Source: Lachnospiraceae bacterium (GTDB lineage Bacteria > Bacillota > Clostridia > Lachnospirales > Lachnospiraceae). From it: 64,000 nucleotides of DNA. The stretch covers positions 1 through 64,000 of the forward strand of contig JAILOV010000008.1 in the NCBI GenBank assembly GCA_024690605.1, written 5' to 3'. Under the pieces are notes generated by a model. That model did not search any database. It was not told the DNA's origin and was given only the letters and a program-made list of their open reading frames with translations. The translations under genes and the position numbers were made by a program. Shown one piece after another: positions 36,436 to 45,634 of this stretch. Position 1 is the stretch's first letter, and each line of letters starts with the position of its first letter.

Positions 36436-36460
36436 TTCATCATACGTGTATAATGATGAA
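36436..36460 (+). promoter_or_regulatory. -10 element inside an inverted repeat
   Basis: TTCATCAT-ACGTGTATA-ATGATGAA, with TATAAT at 36449-36454. Confidence 0.55.
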
Positions 36461-36524
36461 AAGGACATCGCAACGGAGCAATCCGTAGTTATCATGAAAT
36501 AAACTATCAGGGGGGATATCGATC

Positions 36525-37502
36525 ATGGCAGGATTTGCTAAACTCTTAAACCAGGAAGCGGCACCGGCACAGACCTGCGAGGAACTGGATGTCATCATGC
36601 AGGCGCTTCTGTCGGTGACGGAAGGTGATCTCTATGGTCAATGGCTGAATACGGACAGAGACATTCTGATACAGGACAGTCAGGCCGTCCGGAAGCAGCT
36701 GGCGTCCGAGACAGACCGGGTCGTCTATACCGAACCGGACGGAACCCGTCACATCGCCCATCGCACTTCGGATGCGTTGATGGAAAAATACCACAGAGAT
36801 ATCGAAGAGCTGGCAAAAGCGATTGACGGCATGGATGAGATCGCGATGCATGGTTCCGCCATGCAGATCTGGGTCGAGTATGACAAATCGAGGAGGGCCT
36901 ATCTTGAACAGCGCGCCCAGACGGTGGTCGGCGATGAGATCACCACCATGGCAGATGCCAGACGCGTCTCCGCTCACGTGCAGGAACTGACCCCTGATGT
37001 GGATTTTAAGGCCATCCGCGAGCTGAATGAGAAGGTGCTGAATGAGAGCACCGGAAGCCACAAGAATTCGCAGGAATACGACACGATGAAGGCGAGACTG
37101 GCCGAGGTGGCGAGATTATCCTCCCTTCCCGCGGATCATCCCGAGCGGATCAACAATATGGGCCAGGCAATGCAGGATCTCTATCAGGCTGCCGAGGCCT
37201 ATGCGGATAAGGAAGCCTTCAAGACCAAGAAGACACCGCAGGGCATCCAGCGCAAGAACACGGCGCTGGCGCTGATGAAGCTGACCGATCCGCAGAGAGC
37301 GGACGCCCATATCGCCGCGAAGGGCGGTGTCAAGGATCTTCGTGAATCCACCTTTAAGAAGCGCGTGAGCCTGGATGATCTCGTGGCCCATGAGAAGGGC
37401 AGAAACTCCGCGGAGTTCGGCGTAAAGGCGGATGAGCGCCGCAGGAGGACCCGCGAAGCGCGGGCGCAGCAGGCTCCGACCACGACACAGCCGAGAGTGT
37501 GA
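36525..37502 (+). CDS. Uncharacterised helical protein (RKNTALALM family, paralogue of 23266-24666)
   Basis: Strong ORF with RBS GGGGGG; C-terminal half aligns with 23266-24666 product. Confidence 0.8.
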   Translation: MAGFAKLLNQEAAPAQTCEELDVIMQALLSVTEGDLYGQWLNTDRDILIQDSQAVRKQLASETDRVVYTEPDGTRHIAHRTSDALMEKYHRDIEELAKAIDGMDEIAMHGSAMQIWVEYDKSRRAYLEQRAQTVVGDEITTMADARRVSAHVQELTPDVDFKAIRELNEKVLNESTGSHKNSQEYDTMKARLAEVARLSSLPADHPERINNMGQAMQDLYQAAEAYADKEAFKTKKTPQGIQRKNTALALMKLTDPQRADAHIAAKGGVKDLRESTFKKRVSLDDLVAHEKGRNSAEFGVKADERRRRTREARAQQAPTTTQPRV

Positions 37503-37605
37503 CACAAATGCCGCGTGATCCGTGACATGCGCACGGAAACCGCGGGCAGTCGTCCGACAGCGCACCGGCCGGCAGGACTTGACGGGAGCGGCAAACCCCG
37601 TTAAA

Positions 37606-39045
37606 ATGCTTGGTGGTTTGGGAGAAAGTGTACGTCGGATGATAGAGGAAGAAAAAAACAGGCAGAACCCTGTTGAAAAAGCATTGCGTATCACAGCCAG
37701 GATCCCGGCGAGGATCCTGGCATTTCTGATCGGTTTTCTGATCCTTGCCGTCACGGTCACGATGCTGGTTTTTCTGCGGCTCACCGTGAAAAGCTTCACG
37801 GAACTGAAGCGGGAATCCGTTGATTATCTGCGCATGAGTAAGGCTGCGACGGATCTGCAGGCAGGCTCCGACCAGCTGACGGAACAGGTGCGGTACTACG
37901 CGGTGACCGGTGACCGGAAATACCTGGACGGCTATTTCGAGGAAGCCGATGTCACGAGGCAGCGGGACCGCGCGATCGAGACGATCTCACGGGAGGCGGC
38001 CGGAACGAAGGCTGATGAATATCTGCAGGAAGCCATGCGCTGCTCCACAAACCTCATGGAGCGGGAATACTATGCCATGTGCCTGGTGCTCTCGGCACAG
38101 GGGGAATCGGAGGATGGCCTGTCCCGGTATCCCGCGCTGCGGGATGTGCGCCTGACAGACGAGGATCTGGCGCTCTCCGCTGATGGAAAAATGGAAAAGG
38201 CGCTGTTCATCGTTACCGATGAGTCTTATCAGCAGGAGAAGGATAAGATCGAGGGGAACACCTCGCTCTGTATGGCGGATCTTCTGGGCGGCATGTTCGC
38301 GGCGCAGGAGAACACCAGCCGGGGACTGGAAAAGCGCCTGCAATACCAGACGATCCTGCTGATCACCCTGCTGGGGCTGTTCCTGTTCTTTATCCTGTTC
38401 GTTCATTTCTCGGTGTTTTCCCCGATGCGGAGAGCCATAGAGTATATCCGGGACAACCACGCCATTCCCGTGGAGGGCGGCCGGGAGTTCCGGTTTCTGG
38501 CAAAAGCCCTTAATGAGATGCGGGATGAAAACCGCAGGAAGACGGGACAGCTCGCCTTTGAATCCACGCATGATCCCGTTACGGGAGTCTATAACCGGAC
38601 CGGTTATGAACAGCTGACGGAGCAGATGGATCCGGAGAACACCGCGTTCCTGCTGGTGGATGTGGACCTGTTCAAGCAGGTCAACGACAATTACGGACAT
38701 GAGGCGGGAGACCGCGCGCTGGCCGAGGTGGCGGCCGCGCTTTTGTCCAATTTCCGGCCGCAGGATCACATCTGCAGGATCGGCGGTGACGAATTCGCCG
38801 TCCTTGCGGGCGGTGTTCCCAGAGCACATGCCGATTCCCTTGTTCAGAAGATCGGGGAGATCAACCGGTCCTTCCGTGAAGCGGAGCAGGAGTTCCCGAT
38901 CAGCATCAGCGTCGGGATCGCGTTCGGGGAAACGGGGGACGCGCCGGACGATCTTTTCCGGAAAGCGGATAAGGCACTTTACGAAGTCAAACGCGTCGGC
39001 CGAAGCGGCGCCGCGGTCTATCAGGACGAACCTTCGATCTTATAG
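37606..39045 (+). CDS. Membrane diguanylate cyclase (GGDEF) with intact active site and I-site
   Basis: Two TM helices; FLLVDVDLFKQVNDNYGHEAGDRALAEVA...RPQDHICRIGGDEFAVL. Confidence 0.9.
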   Translation: MLGGLGESVRRMIEEEKNRQNPVEKALRITARIPARILAFLIGFLILAVTVTMLVFLRLTVKSFTELKRESVDYLRMSKAATDLQAGSDQLTEQVRYYAVTGDRKYLDGYFEEADVTRQRDRAIETISREAAGTKADEYLQEAMRCSTNLMEREYYAMCLVLSAQGESEDGLSRYPALRDVRLTDEDLALSADGKMEKALFIVTDESYQQEKDKIEGNTSLCMADLLGGMFAAQENTSRGLEKRLQYQTILLITLLGLFLFFILFVHFSVFSPMRRAIEYIRDNHAIPVEGGREFRFLAKALNEMRDENRRKTGQLAFESTHDPVTGVYNRTGYEQLTEQMDPENTAFLLVDVDLFKQVNDNYGHEAGDRALAEVAAALLSNFRPQDHICRIGGDEFAVLAGGVPRAHADSLVQKIGEINRSFREAEQEFPISISVGIAFGETGDAPDDLFRKADKALYEVKRVGRSGAAVYQDEPSIL

Positions 39046-40301
39046 AGTTCTTCCGCGGCAAGCCGCGCTTTGGCCACGGGAAAGCTCTGATCCTTCGGAA
39101 AGCAGTAATACTGCCGCGCAAGGTTTCCGATGGAGATCATGTCTCCGAGCTCATACCAGAAATAATCCGCATAGAGGCTGTAGGAAGCACGGGGTGCCTG
39201 ACGGTAGTCCAGTCTGCCGTCGCAGCCGGTCAGGACAAATCCGTCTCTTCCGTGATGAAGCACACCGTCGCCCACATGGCGCACAGCTTTCGTGTCTGCC
39301 AGAACGAGGATCCGTACCGGGAGATCCGGGGCATAGGTGCCGTCAAGGATCTCCTGTCGCACGCAGGCACGCTCCCAGCGGTACCAGTCCGGAATGTGGT
39401 CAAACGCCTGCTCCGCGGCCGGTCGGGGGCCACCCGTGTGCGCGAGCGCACCGAATTCCGTGAGTGTCCATGTCGCCCCGCACCCGCTACAGGCGATATC
39501 CGTTCCCGTTCCCTTCATCAGTCCCTCTCTGCCGCAGACGGGACACCGGTAGAGCACACGCTCCAGCCCCTCCGCGCGGAAGGGCTCATCCACACGGATC
39601 CGGTTCTCCCGCTGCCACCGGAAATGGTCAAAGGTGAACGCATCTGTCAGACGGCGGTTGATCTCCGTAAGCGGCAGGGAGGCGATCTCCTCCGGTGAGA
39701 AGAGCACGGTCTCCCTGGCGCGCACGATGACCTTGCGGAGACGCAGTCCGTTGTAGAGCGGATCTCTGGTGAAGGCGCCCTCCGTCCGGATCATGACGAC
39801 GGGCACCCTGAGCATGCGGATGCATTTGCCAAGGCTTTCGGGAAGCGGGGTCGCGGTCCCGTCAAAGGAATAGCTGGCCTCAGGAAACAGGAGCACCGAT
39901 TCCCTGAGCTTCCCCGTTACGCTTCGCATATCCTGCACAAGAGGCAGATCCGTGATGAATTTGCGCGCGGGAAGACATCCCATGGCGCGCATCAGTCCCT
40001 CCTTGCCCACAAAGCCGTCATAGGTGCACACGACATGCCAGGGACGTTCCTTGAGAAGAACGGCTGCGATCTTCAGATCCAGGAAACTGGAGTGATTCAT
40101 GAGAAAGAGTGCCGGTTCATCGGGCTTGAGCCGTTCCATGCCCTCTTTTTCGCAGGTAAAGCCGACCTCCTTAAGCTCTCCGGCGGAGAGCGCCGCGGCC
40201 AGTGCCCGCAGGAAGCCGTTCTGCCTGCAGGGCTCCCGGTGTTTAAGCCCCGGGTGTGCGAGGACTTCGTCGATGTTGCTTTCTTTCACTCTGATCTTCA
40301 T
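39021..40301 (-). CDS. Acyltransferase (PlsC-like) fused to zinc ribbon
   Basis: FLMNHSSFLDLKIA, VLLFPEASYSFDGTAT; YRCPVCGREGLMKGTGTDIACSGCGATW. Confidence 0.8.
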   Translation of the reverse strand: MKIRVKESNIDEVLAHPGLKHREPCRQNGFLRALAAALSAGELKEVGFTCEKEGMERLKPDEPALFLMNHSSFLDLKIAAVLLKERPWHVVCTYDGFVGKEGLMRAMGCLPARKFITDLPLVQDMRSVTGKLRESVLLFPEASYSFDGTATPLPESLGKCIRMLRVPVVMIRTEGAFTRDPLYNGLRLRKVIVRARETVLFSPEEIASLPLTEINRRLTDAFTFDHFRWQRENRIRVDEPFRAEGLERVLYRCPVCGREGLMKGTGTDIACSGCGATWTLTEFGALAHTGGPRPAAEQAFDHIPDWYRWERACVRQEILDGTYAPDLPVRILVLADTKAVRHVGDGVLHHGRDGFVLTGCDGRLDYRQAPRASYSLYADYFWYELGDMISIGNLARQYYCFPKDQSFPVAKARLAAEELYKIEGSS

Positions 40302-40347
40302 AAAGCCATTTATACCACAGGCGCGCCGCGGTTGCAAACGTGGGGTA

Positions 40348-40376
40348 TTGACAAGGGCGACAGACTGAGGTAAGAT
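40348..40376 (+). promoter_or_regulatory. Sigma-A-like promoter
   Basis: TTGACA-17 bp-TAAGAT. Confidence 0.75.
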
Positions 40377-40383
40377 TGCTACA

Positions 40384-40485
40384 CTCAGCGAAATCGGCTG
40401 AGAAAAGAGAATCGATATTTGAGGCTGACAGAGAGACGGGAGAACTATGCCCTGATCTCTGGCTTCAGATATCGGTTCTTTTTTT
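40384..40485 (+). ncRNA. Candidate small RNA / terminated leader (two hairpins plus U7 tail)
   Basis: CTCAGC-GAAATCG-GCTGAG hairpin; long hairpin GAATCGATATTTGAGGC...GGCTTCAGATATCGGTTC (17 pairs, 3 of them G.U) followed by TTTTTTT; preceded by TTGACA-17-TAAGAT. Confidence 0.6.
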
Positions 40486-40677
40486 GTACCTTGACAGGTG
40501 CATATCGCTCTCCCTGCGGAGAGGCCCATCCGGGGAAGCAGTCGCGAAGACCCGCCGAAAAGGCGGCGAGCGTGCCGGGGATGCGCGGGAGAGGAGAGAA
40601 ACGCAAAACCGTGGGCGGCATGGCGGAGAACATCGCGTCGGGAAATCAGCTACGTGTTTCAGAAGGGAGGATCGATC

Positions 40678-41715
40678 ATGGAAAAAAGAGAGCAAAGAAC
40701 AAACAGGAAACAGGCCGTTGTCTCTGAAAGAGATATCCCCTGGTATGACGAAGATTACAGGGGACCGGCGATGAGGAACAGCCGTGTGAAAGACTATCTT
40801 TCTCTCACACCGCAGGATATCAAAGCGGAACTTGAAAAAAGCGTCGTGAACCAGGAGGAGGCGTGCCGGCGCGTCGCGGTCATGATGTATCAGCATCTCC
40901 ACGGACACCGGTTTGTCGGGATGCTCGCGGGGCCGACGGGATCGGGCAAGTCGTTCATCGCGGAGAGCCTGAAGGAGATCTTTCCGGATGTCGTGTACAT
41001 CCGGGATGTTTCCAATGTGACCTGCGACGGATGGAAGGGGAACAAAAAGGTCGGCACGCTCTTTAAAGGCGTTCATCCCCCGTATTCCTGCAGCGGAAGG
41101 ATCTATCCGGTGCTCTTTCTGGATGAGTGCGACAAGATGTTCAGTCCCAAAACGAGCAGCGGGGAGGAGAATGTGAGCGAATCGGTCCAGTACGAGTTCC
41201 TGTCCGCGATCCACGGCGGCGAGGTGGAGGTCGCGGAAGCCGGCAACGGCAGGCCGACAAGCCGAACGGATACCTCGCGGATGAGCTTTCTTTTCGCGGG
41301 CGCTTTTGAAAAGAAAGCCGGAGAGATCGCCGCGAGGGAGTCGGGTGCTTCCATCGGATTCGGCGCGGATCACACGAAGCCCGCGTCCTATGACCGGGAA
41401 CTGACCATGGAGGACGTGCACGAGGCGGGATGCATCTCGGAACTCTGCGGCAGGATCCAGCGCATCATCCCGCTGAACAGGATCGATGAAAGCGGGTTCC
41501 GCAGCATGCTGGATATCCGTGACCGGGGACCCGTTTATGAACTGGAGCGGGAATTCCGTCTTCCGATCCGCATCAGCGACGCCCGCAAGGACGAGATCGC
41601 ACACAATGCTTTTGCGACGGGGCTGGGGATCCGGGGGATGAAGAACAGCATCCGCACGTATATCGATGAGCTCACATGGGAAGACTGTAACGCAGGCAAA
41701 CTGGATATCATGTAG
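40678..41715 (+). CDS. ClpX-like AAA+ ATPase lacking the N-terminal zinc-binding domain
   Basis: GPTGSGKSFIAESL, VLFLDECDKMF, SFLFAGAFE, SIGFGAD loop, C-terminal GIRGMKNSI. Confidence 0.85.
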   Translation: MEKREQRTNRKQAVVSERDIPWYDEDYRGPAMRNSRVKDYLSLTPQDIKAELEKSVVNQEEACRRVAVMMYQHLHGHRFVGMLAGPTGSGKSFIAESLKEIFPDVVYIRDVSNVTCDGWKGNKKVGTLFKGVHPPYSCSGRIYPVLFLDECDKMFSPKTSSGEENVSESVQYEFLSAIHGGEVEVAEAGNGRPTSRTDTSRMSFLFAGAFEKKAGEIAARESGASIGFGADHTKPASYDRELTMEDVHEAGCISELCGRIQRIIPLNRIDESGFRSMLDIRDRGPVYELEREFRLPIRISDARKDEIAHNAFATGLGIRGMKNSIRTYIDELTWEDCNAGKLDIM

Positions 41716-41729
41716 AAGGAGGTGCTGAT

Positions 41730-42071
41730 ATGCTGCATTTTGAATACAGGAAACAGGCGTATAAAGGGAGCCGGGTCGACATCCTGCCGGGCCATATCAG
41801 CGAGATCCCGGATCTGCGGGATATGCTGATGCGTCATTTCCTCATCGACAATCCGGCAAGAACCTTTGCACGCAAGTACCGCGCGGGCGGCTATGACGGA
41901 TGGCCGGAGGAGGAAGTCACCGCGGAGGCGGAGATGGCGAACACGCTGGCGGATCTCTGGGAAGGAGAGGCGACCATGAATGTCATGGCCCTGCTGAGCA
42001 GGGCCATGCAGATGATCTTTGATCTGAAAAAGAGGGAAGGCGGCCCGGACGGGGATCCGCCGGAAACCTGA
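41730..42071 (+). CDS. Uncharacterised small protein in operon with ClpX-like ATPase
   Basis: 15 nt downstream of the AAA+ gene, RBS GAAGGAGG. Confidence 0.65.
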   Translation: MLHFEYRKQAYKGSRVDILPGHISEIPDLRDMLMRHFLIDNPARTFARKYRAGGYDGWPEEEVTAEAEMANTLADLWEGEATMNVMALLSRAMQMIFDLKKREGGPDGDPPET

Positions 42072-42917
42072 TCACAGGGTCGCTTTGATGTTTCTGCCAA
42101 TGATCTCGTCGATCTCACTGACGGTCACAAAGCAGTTGAAATCATCGACGATGTCTCTTAACTGCCGCAGCTCATACTGGCTGATGACCAGGTAGAGCGC
42201 CTTGTTCTCGCCGCCGATGTAGCCCACGGTGTTCCATTCCGTGCAGGTCCTGCCAAGCTCCTGGTAGATGCGGTCTTTGATCTCATCTACATTGTCGTGG
42301 GTGAAGATCAGACATCCGCGCTGCGCGTCAAAGCCTTCTTCTACACGGGTCATGACAACGCTCACCAGGACATAGGTGAGGATGGAGTAGAGGCCGCGGT
42401 TCCAGCCGTACAGGATGCCGACGAGCAGGTAGAGCACGATGTTGAAGCACAGGACCTGGCGCCCGATGGGCATGTGGATCCTCTTGACGAGGATCGATGC
42501 CACGATCTCCGTTCCGTCGAGACAACCGCCGTACCGGAGGATGAGACCGACACCGACGCCCAGGATCAGGCCGCCGAAGGTGACCGCCAGAAGATGATCG
42601 GTGGTAACGGCGGGGGTGGTCTCGAAGCATCCGACACTGACCGCGAACACCGTCATCGCGTAGATCGACCGGATCAGGAAGAACTTCCCCTTCATCTTCC
42701 AGGCGAACAGAAGGAACGGCACGTTGAACAGCCAGGTCAGGATACTCAGTTTAAATCCGGAAAAGTCGGCTGTGATCATGGACACGCCGACGATCCCGCC
42801 GTCAAAGATCTGGTTGGGCGCGAGGAACTCCTCGATGGAAAAGGCAGCGATGATCGCGCCCACCGTGATCATGACGAAATTGAAGATCTCAATTTTGATG
42901 CTTTTTTTCTTCTTCAT
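42072..42917 (-). CDS. YitT family membrane protein
   Basis: NQIFDGGIVGVSMITADFSGFKLSILTWLFNVPFLLFAWK; C-terminal DUF2179 region. Confidence 0.9.
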   Translation of the reverse strand: MKKKKSIKIEIFNFVMITVGAIIAAFSIEEFLAPNQIFDGGIVGVSMITADFSGFKLSILTWLFNVPFLLFAWKMKGKFFLIRSIYAMTVFAVSVGCFETTPAVTTDHLLAVTFGGLILGVGVGLILRYGGCLDGTEIVASILVKRIHMPIGRQVLCFNIVLYLLVGILYGWNRGLYSILTYVLVSVVMTRVEEGFDAQRGCLIFTHDNVDEIKDRIYQELGRTCTEWNTVGYIGGENKALYLVISQYELRQLRDIVDDFNCFVTVSEIDEIIGRNIKATL

Positions 42918-42929
42918 GACAGCGTGCGG

Positions 42930-45443
42930 TCACATCTCCACGACGACCTGAACATCCTTCTTCGATGCGTCGAAGGGGATCACGTTGCCGTCCACGGCGG
43001 TGCCGTCGACCGTCATCTTCTTCACACCCTTCTGCGAGCCGTTTGTCTTCACGTCGATGTGATAGGTGACGCCGCGGTACTTCCGGGTGAGCTTGAAATC
43101 ACCGAAATCGGCGGGCACGCACGGGTCGACCGAGAGACCGTTCAGCGTCGGATAGAGGCCGAGGATGTACTGGCTGACATTGACAAAGGTCCAGGCGGCA
43201 GTGCCGGTGAGCCAGCTGTTCTTGCCCTGGCCGAAGAAGTGGGCATCCGCGCCGGCGACCATCTGGGAGTAGACATAGGGCTCCGTGCAGTGGATCTCAC
43301 TGATGTCCTCGATGAAGGCGGGGCAGGTCTTTTTGTAGATCTCAAACGCGCGGTCGCCGTGACCGAGAACCGTCTCGGCGATCGAGACCCACGGATTGTT
43401 GTGGCAGAAGATGCCGGCATTTTCCTTGTAGCCCGGCGGATAGGAGCTGACCTCACCGAGTTCCAGATGATACTCCGTGTAGGCGGGCTGCAGGATCATG
43501 ATGCCGTATTTCGTGTCCAGTTTCTCCTTGACGGACTTCAGTGCCTTGTCGGCAAGGCCTTCCTCGACACCGACACCGGCGAGCACGCAGAAGCCCTGCG
43601 GCTCGATGAAGATCTGTCCCTCTTTGCATTCTTTGGAACCGACCTTGTTGCCGTGCGCGTCATAGGCGCGGACAAACCAGTCACCGTCCCAGCCGTCCTT
43701 GAGGATCGCGGCGTACATCTTCTTGACTTCGTCGCGTGCGCGCGCTGCTTCGGCCGTGTCTCCCTTCAGTTCGCAGAGCTTTGCGTATTCCTCGCCGTAT
43801 TTGACAAACATGCCGGCAATGAAGACCGATTCCGCCACCGGCCCCTCCGAGGGACCGAAGGTCTGGAAACTCTCACCCGGATGCTCGGAGAAGCAGTTCA
43901 GGTTCAGACAGTCGTTCCAGTCCGCGCGTCCGATGAGCGGCAGGTCGTGCGGCCCCTTGTGGTTCACGATGTAATCAAAGGAGCGCTTAAGATGCTCCAT
44001 GAGCGGCTGCGCCTTGGATTCATCATTGTCGAAGGGAGTCATGACGTCCAGGATCGTTGCGTCACCGGATTCGCGGATATAGGCGCTCGTGCCGGCGATC
44101 AGCCAGAGCGGGTCGTCATTGAAGCCGGAGCCGATATCGGAATTGCCCTTCTTGGTGAGCGGCTGATACTGGTGATAGGCGCTTCCGTCCTCAAACTGGG
44201 TGGAGGCGATATCGATGATGCGCTCGCGCGCACGATCGGGGATCAGGTGCACAAAGCCGAGCAGATCCTGGCAGGAATCGCGGAAGCCCATGCCGCGGCC
44301 GATACCGGATTCATAGTAGGAAGCCGAGCGGCTCATGTTAAAGGTGACCATGCACTGATACTGATTCCAGATGTTGGCCATGCGGTTGAGCTCGGTGCTC
44401 CCGGACTCCACATGGTAGCAGGAGAGCAGCTCCGACCAGTAGGCTTTGAGCGTCTCCAGCGCCTTGTCTACATCCGCGGGCGTCTGATATTTTGCCAGCA
44501 GCGCATGCGCGTTCTTCTTGTTGACGACCTCATCGGTGGGCTTGGTGCCGGGTGCCCATTTATCGTCATCGGGATTCTCCACATAAGCGAGGACAAAGAC
44601 CCAGGTCTTTTCCTCTCCGGGAGCGAGCTCCACATCGAGCTGGTGAGAGGCGATCGGCGACCAGCCGCTGGCCACGCTGTTGGTTCCCTTACCGGCAAAG
44701 ACGGCATCGGGATGATCCGGTCCGTTGTAGGCGCCAAGGAAGGCGTCACGCGAGGTGTCCACGGCGTCCGCGGCCGCGTTGACCGAATAGACGGCCACGT
44801 GGTTGCGACGCTCGCGATATTCGGTCTTGTGATAGATGGTCGTGCGGCTGTCGTCGATCGCAAAGATCCAGGGACGGCCTTCAAAGGCCTTATCGGCGGC
44901 AAGCGCCTTCGGGATCTCCAGTTCCATCTCACCGGTGGAGAGATTGCGCTGGAAATTCTTCATGTCGTCATCCGCGTTCCAGAGGCACCACTCGACATAG
45001 GAGAAAACGGAGAGCTTCTTTGCCGCGCTGCCCTCATTTTTCACGGTGAGCTTCGTGACCTCGCAGGTGTCGCCCATCGGCACGAGCGTCAGGAGATCCG
45101 CACGGACATCCTTTTTCTTTCCGGAAAAGGTGGAGTAGCCGAGACCGTGCCGGCATTCATAGCTGTCAAGCTCTGTTTTGACGGGCTGCCAGCCGGGATT
45201 CCAGACGGTATCTCCGTCCTTGATGTAGAAATATTTGCCGTTGTTGTCATAAGGGACATTATTGTAACGATAGCGTGTCAGACGCAGGAGCTTGGCATCC
45301 TTGTAAAAGGTGTATCCGCCGCAGGTGTTCGAGATGAGCGAGAAGAAATCCTGGTTGCCGAGGTAGTTGATCCACGGCAGCGGCGTCCGGGGCGTCGTGA
45401 TGACATATTCCCTTGCCTGATCGTCGAAATGTCCGAATTTCAT
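42930..45443 (-). CDS. GH94 cellobiose phosphorylase-like enzyme
   Basis: [92 protein letters not shown]. Confidence 0.93.
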   Translation of the reverse strand: MKFGHFDDQAREYVITTPRTPLPWINYLGNQDFFSLISNTCGGYTFYKDAKLLRLTRYRYNNVPYDNNGKYFYIKDGDTVWNPGWQPVKTELDSYECRHGLGYSTFSGKKKDVRADLLTLVPMGDTCEVTKLTVKNEGSAAKKLSVFSYVEWCLWNADDDMKNFQRNLSTGEMELEIPKALAADKAFEGRPWIFAIDDSRTTIYHKTEYRERRNHVAVYSVNAAADAVDTSRDAFLGAYNGPDHPDAVFAGKGTNSVASGWSPIASHQLDVELAPGEEKTWVFVLAYVENPDDDKWAPGTKPTDEVVNKKNAHALLAKYQTPADVDKALETLKAYWSELLSCYHVESGSTELNRMANIWNQYQCMVTFNMSRSASYYESGIGRGMGFRDSCQDLLGFVHLIPDRARERIIDIASTQFEDGSAYHQYQPLTKKGNSDIGSGFNDDPLWLIAGTSAYIRESGDATILDVMTPFDNDESKAQPLMEHLKRSFDYIVNHKGPHDLPLIGRADWNDCLNLNCFSEHPGESFQTFGPSEGPVAESVFIAGMFVKYGEEYAKLCELKGDTAEAARARDEVKKMYAAILKDGWDGDWFVRAYDAHGNKVGSKECKEGQIFIEPQGFCVLAGVGVEEGLADKALKSVKEKLDTKYGIMILQPAYTEYHLELGEVSSYPPGYKENAGIFCHNNPWVSIAETVLGHGDRAFEIYKKTCPAFIEDISEIHCTEPYVYSQMVAGADAHFFGQGKNSWLTGTAAWTFVNVSQYILGLYPTLNGLSVDPCVPADFGDFKLTRKYRGVTYHIDVKTNGSQKGVKKMTVDGTAVDGNVIPFDASKKDVQVVVEM

Positions 45444-45473
45444 GCGTGCCTCCTGTAATATAGAGAATCTGTG

Positions 45474-45518
45474 AAAGTGTTACCGCTTTATTGTATGACA
45501 CACCTGCCCGTTTTGCAA
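45474..45518 (-). promoter_or_regulatory. Promoter with operator-like inverted repeat for the GH94 gene
   Basis: Minus strand TTGCAA-17-TACAAT immediately followed by AAAGCGGTAACACTTT (6-bp arms, one mismatch). Confidence 0.65.
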
Positions 45519-45634
45519 TGAAAATGAAATCGTGTTTTTCGGAGTTTTTCGGAGCGCACGGCTTCCAATATAAATAAAAATCGTGTATAATAAATCGTTA
45601 AATTATATTCGGAGGCGGAGCGGGCAAAAGCAGG

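Noticed and set aside
40590-40640. ACGCAAAACC segment as a possible c-di-GMP (GEMM) riboswitch
   Set aside because: The surrounding conserved GEMM elements (AGGGCAAACC, GAAA tetraloop receptor arrangement) are not found.
42297-45458. 1053-aa plus-strand ORF
   Set aside because: Antisense to the GH94 phosphorylase, which has clear family motifs; the ORF is Asp/His/Val-rich, typical of reading opposite a GC-rich gene.
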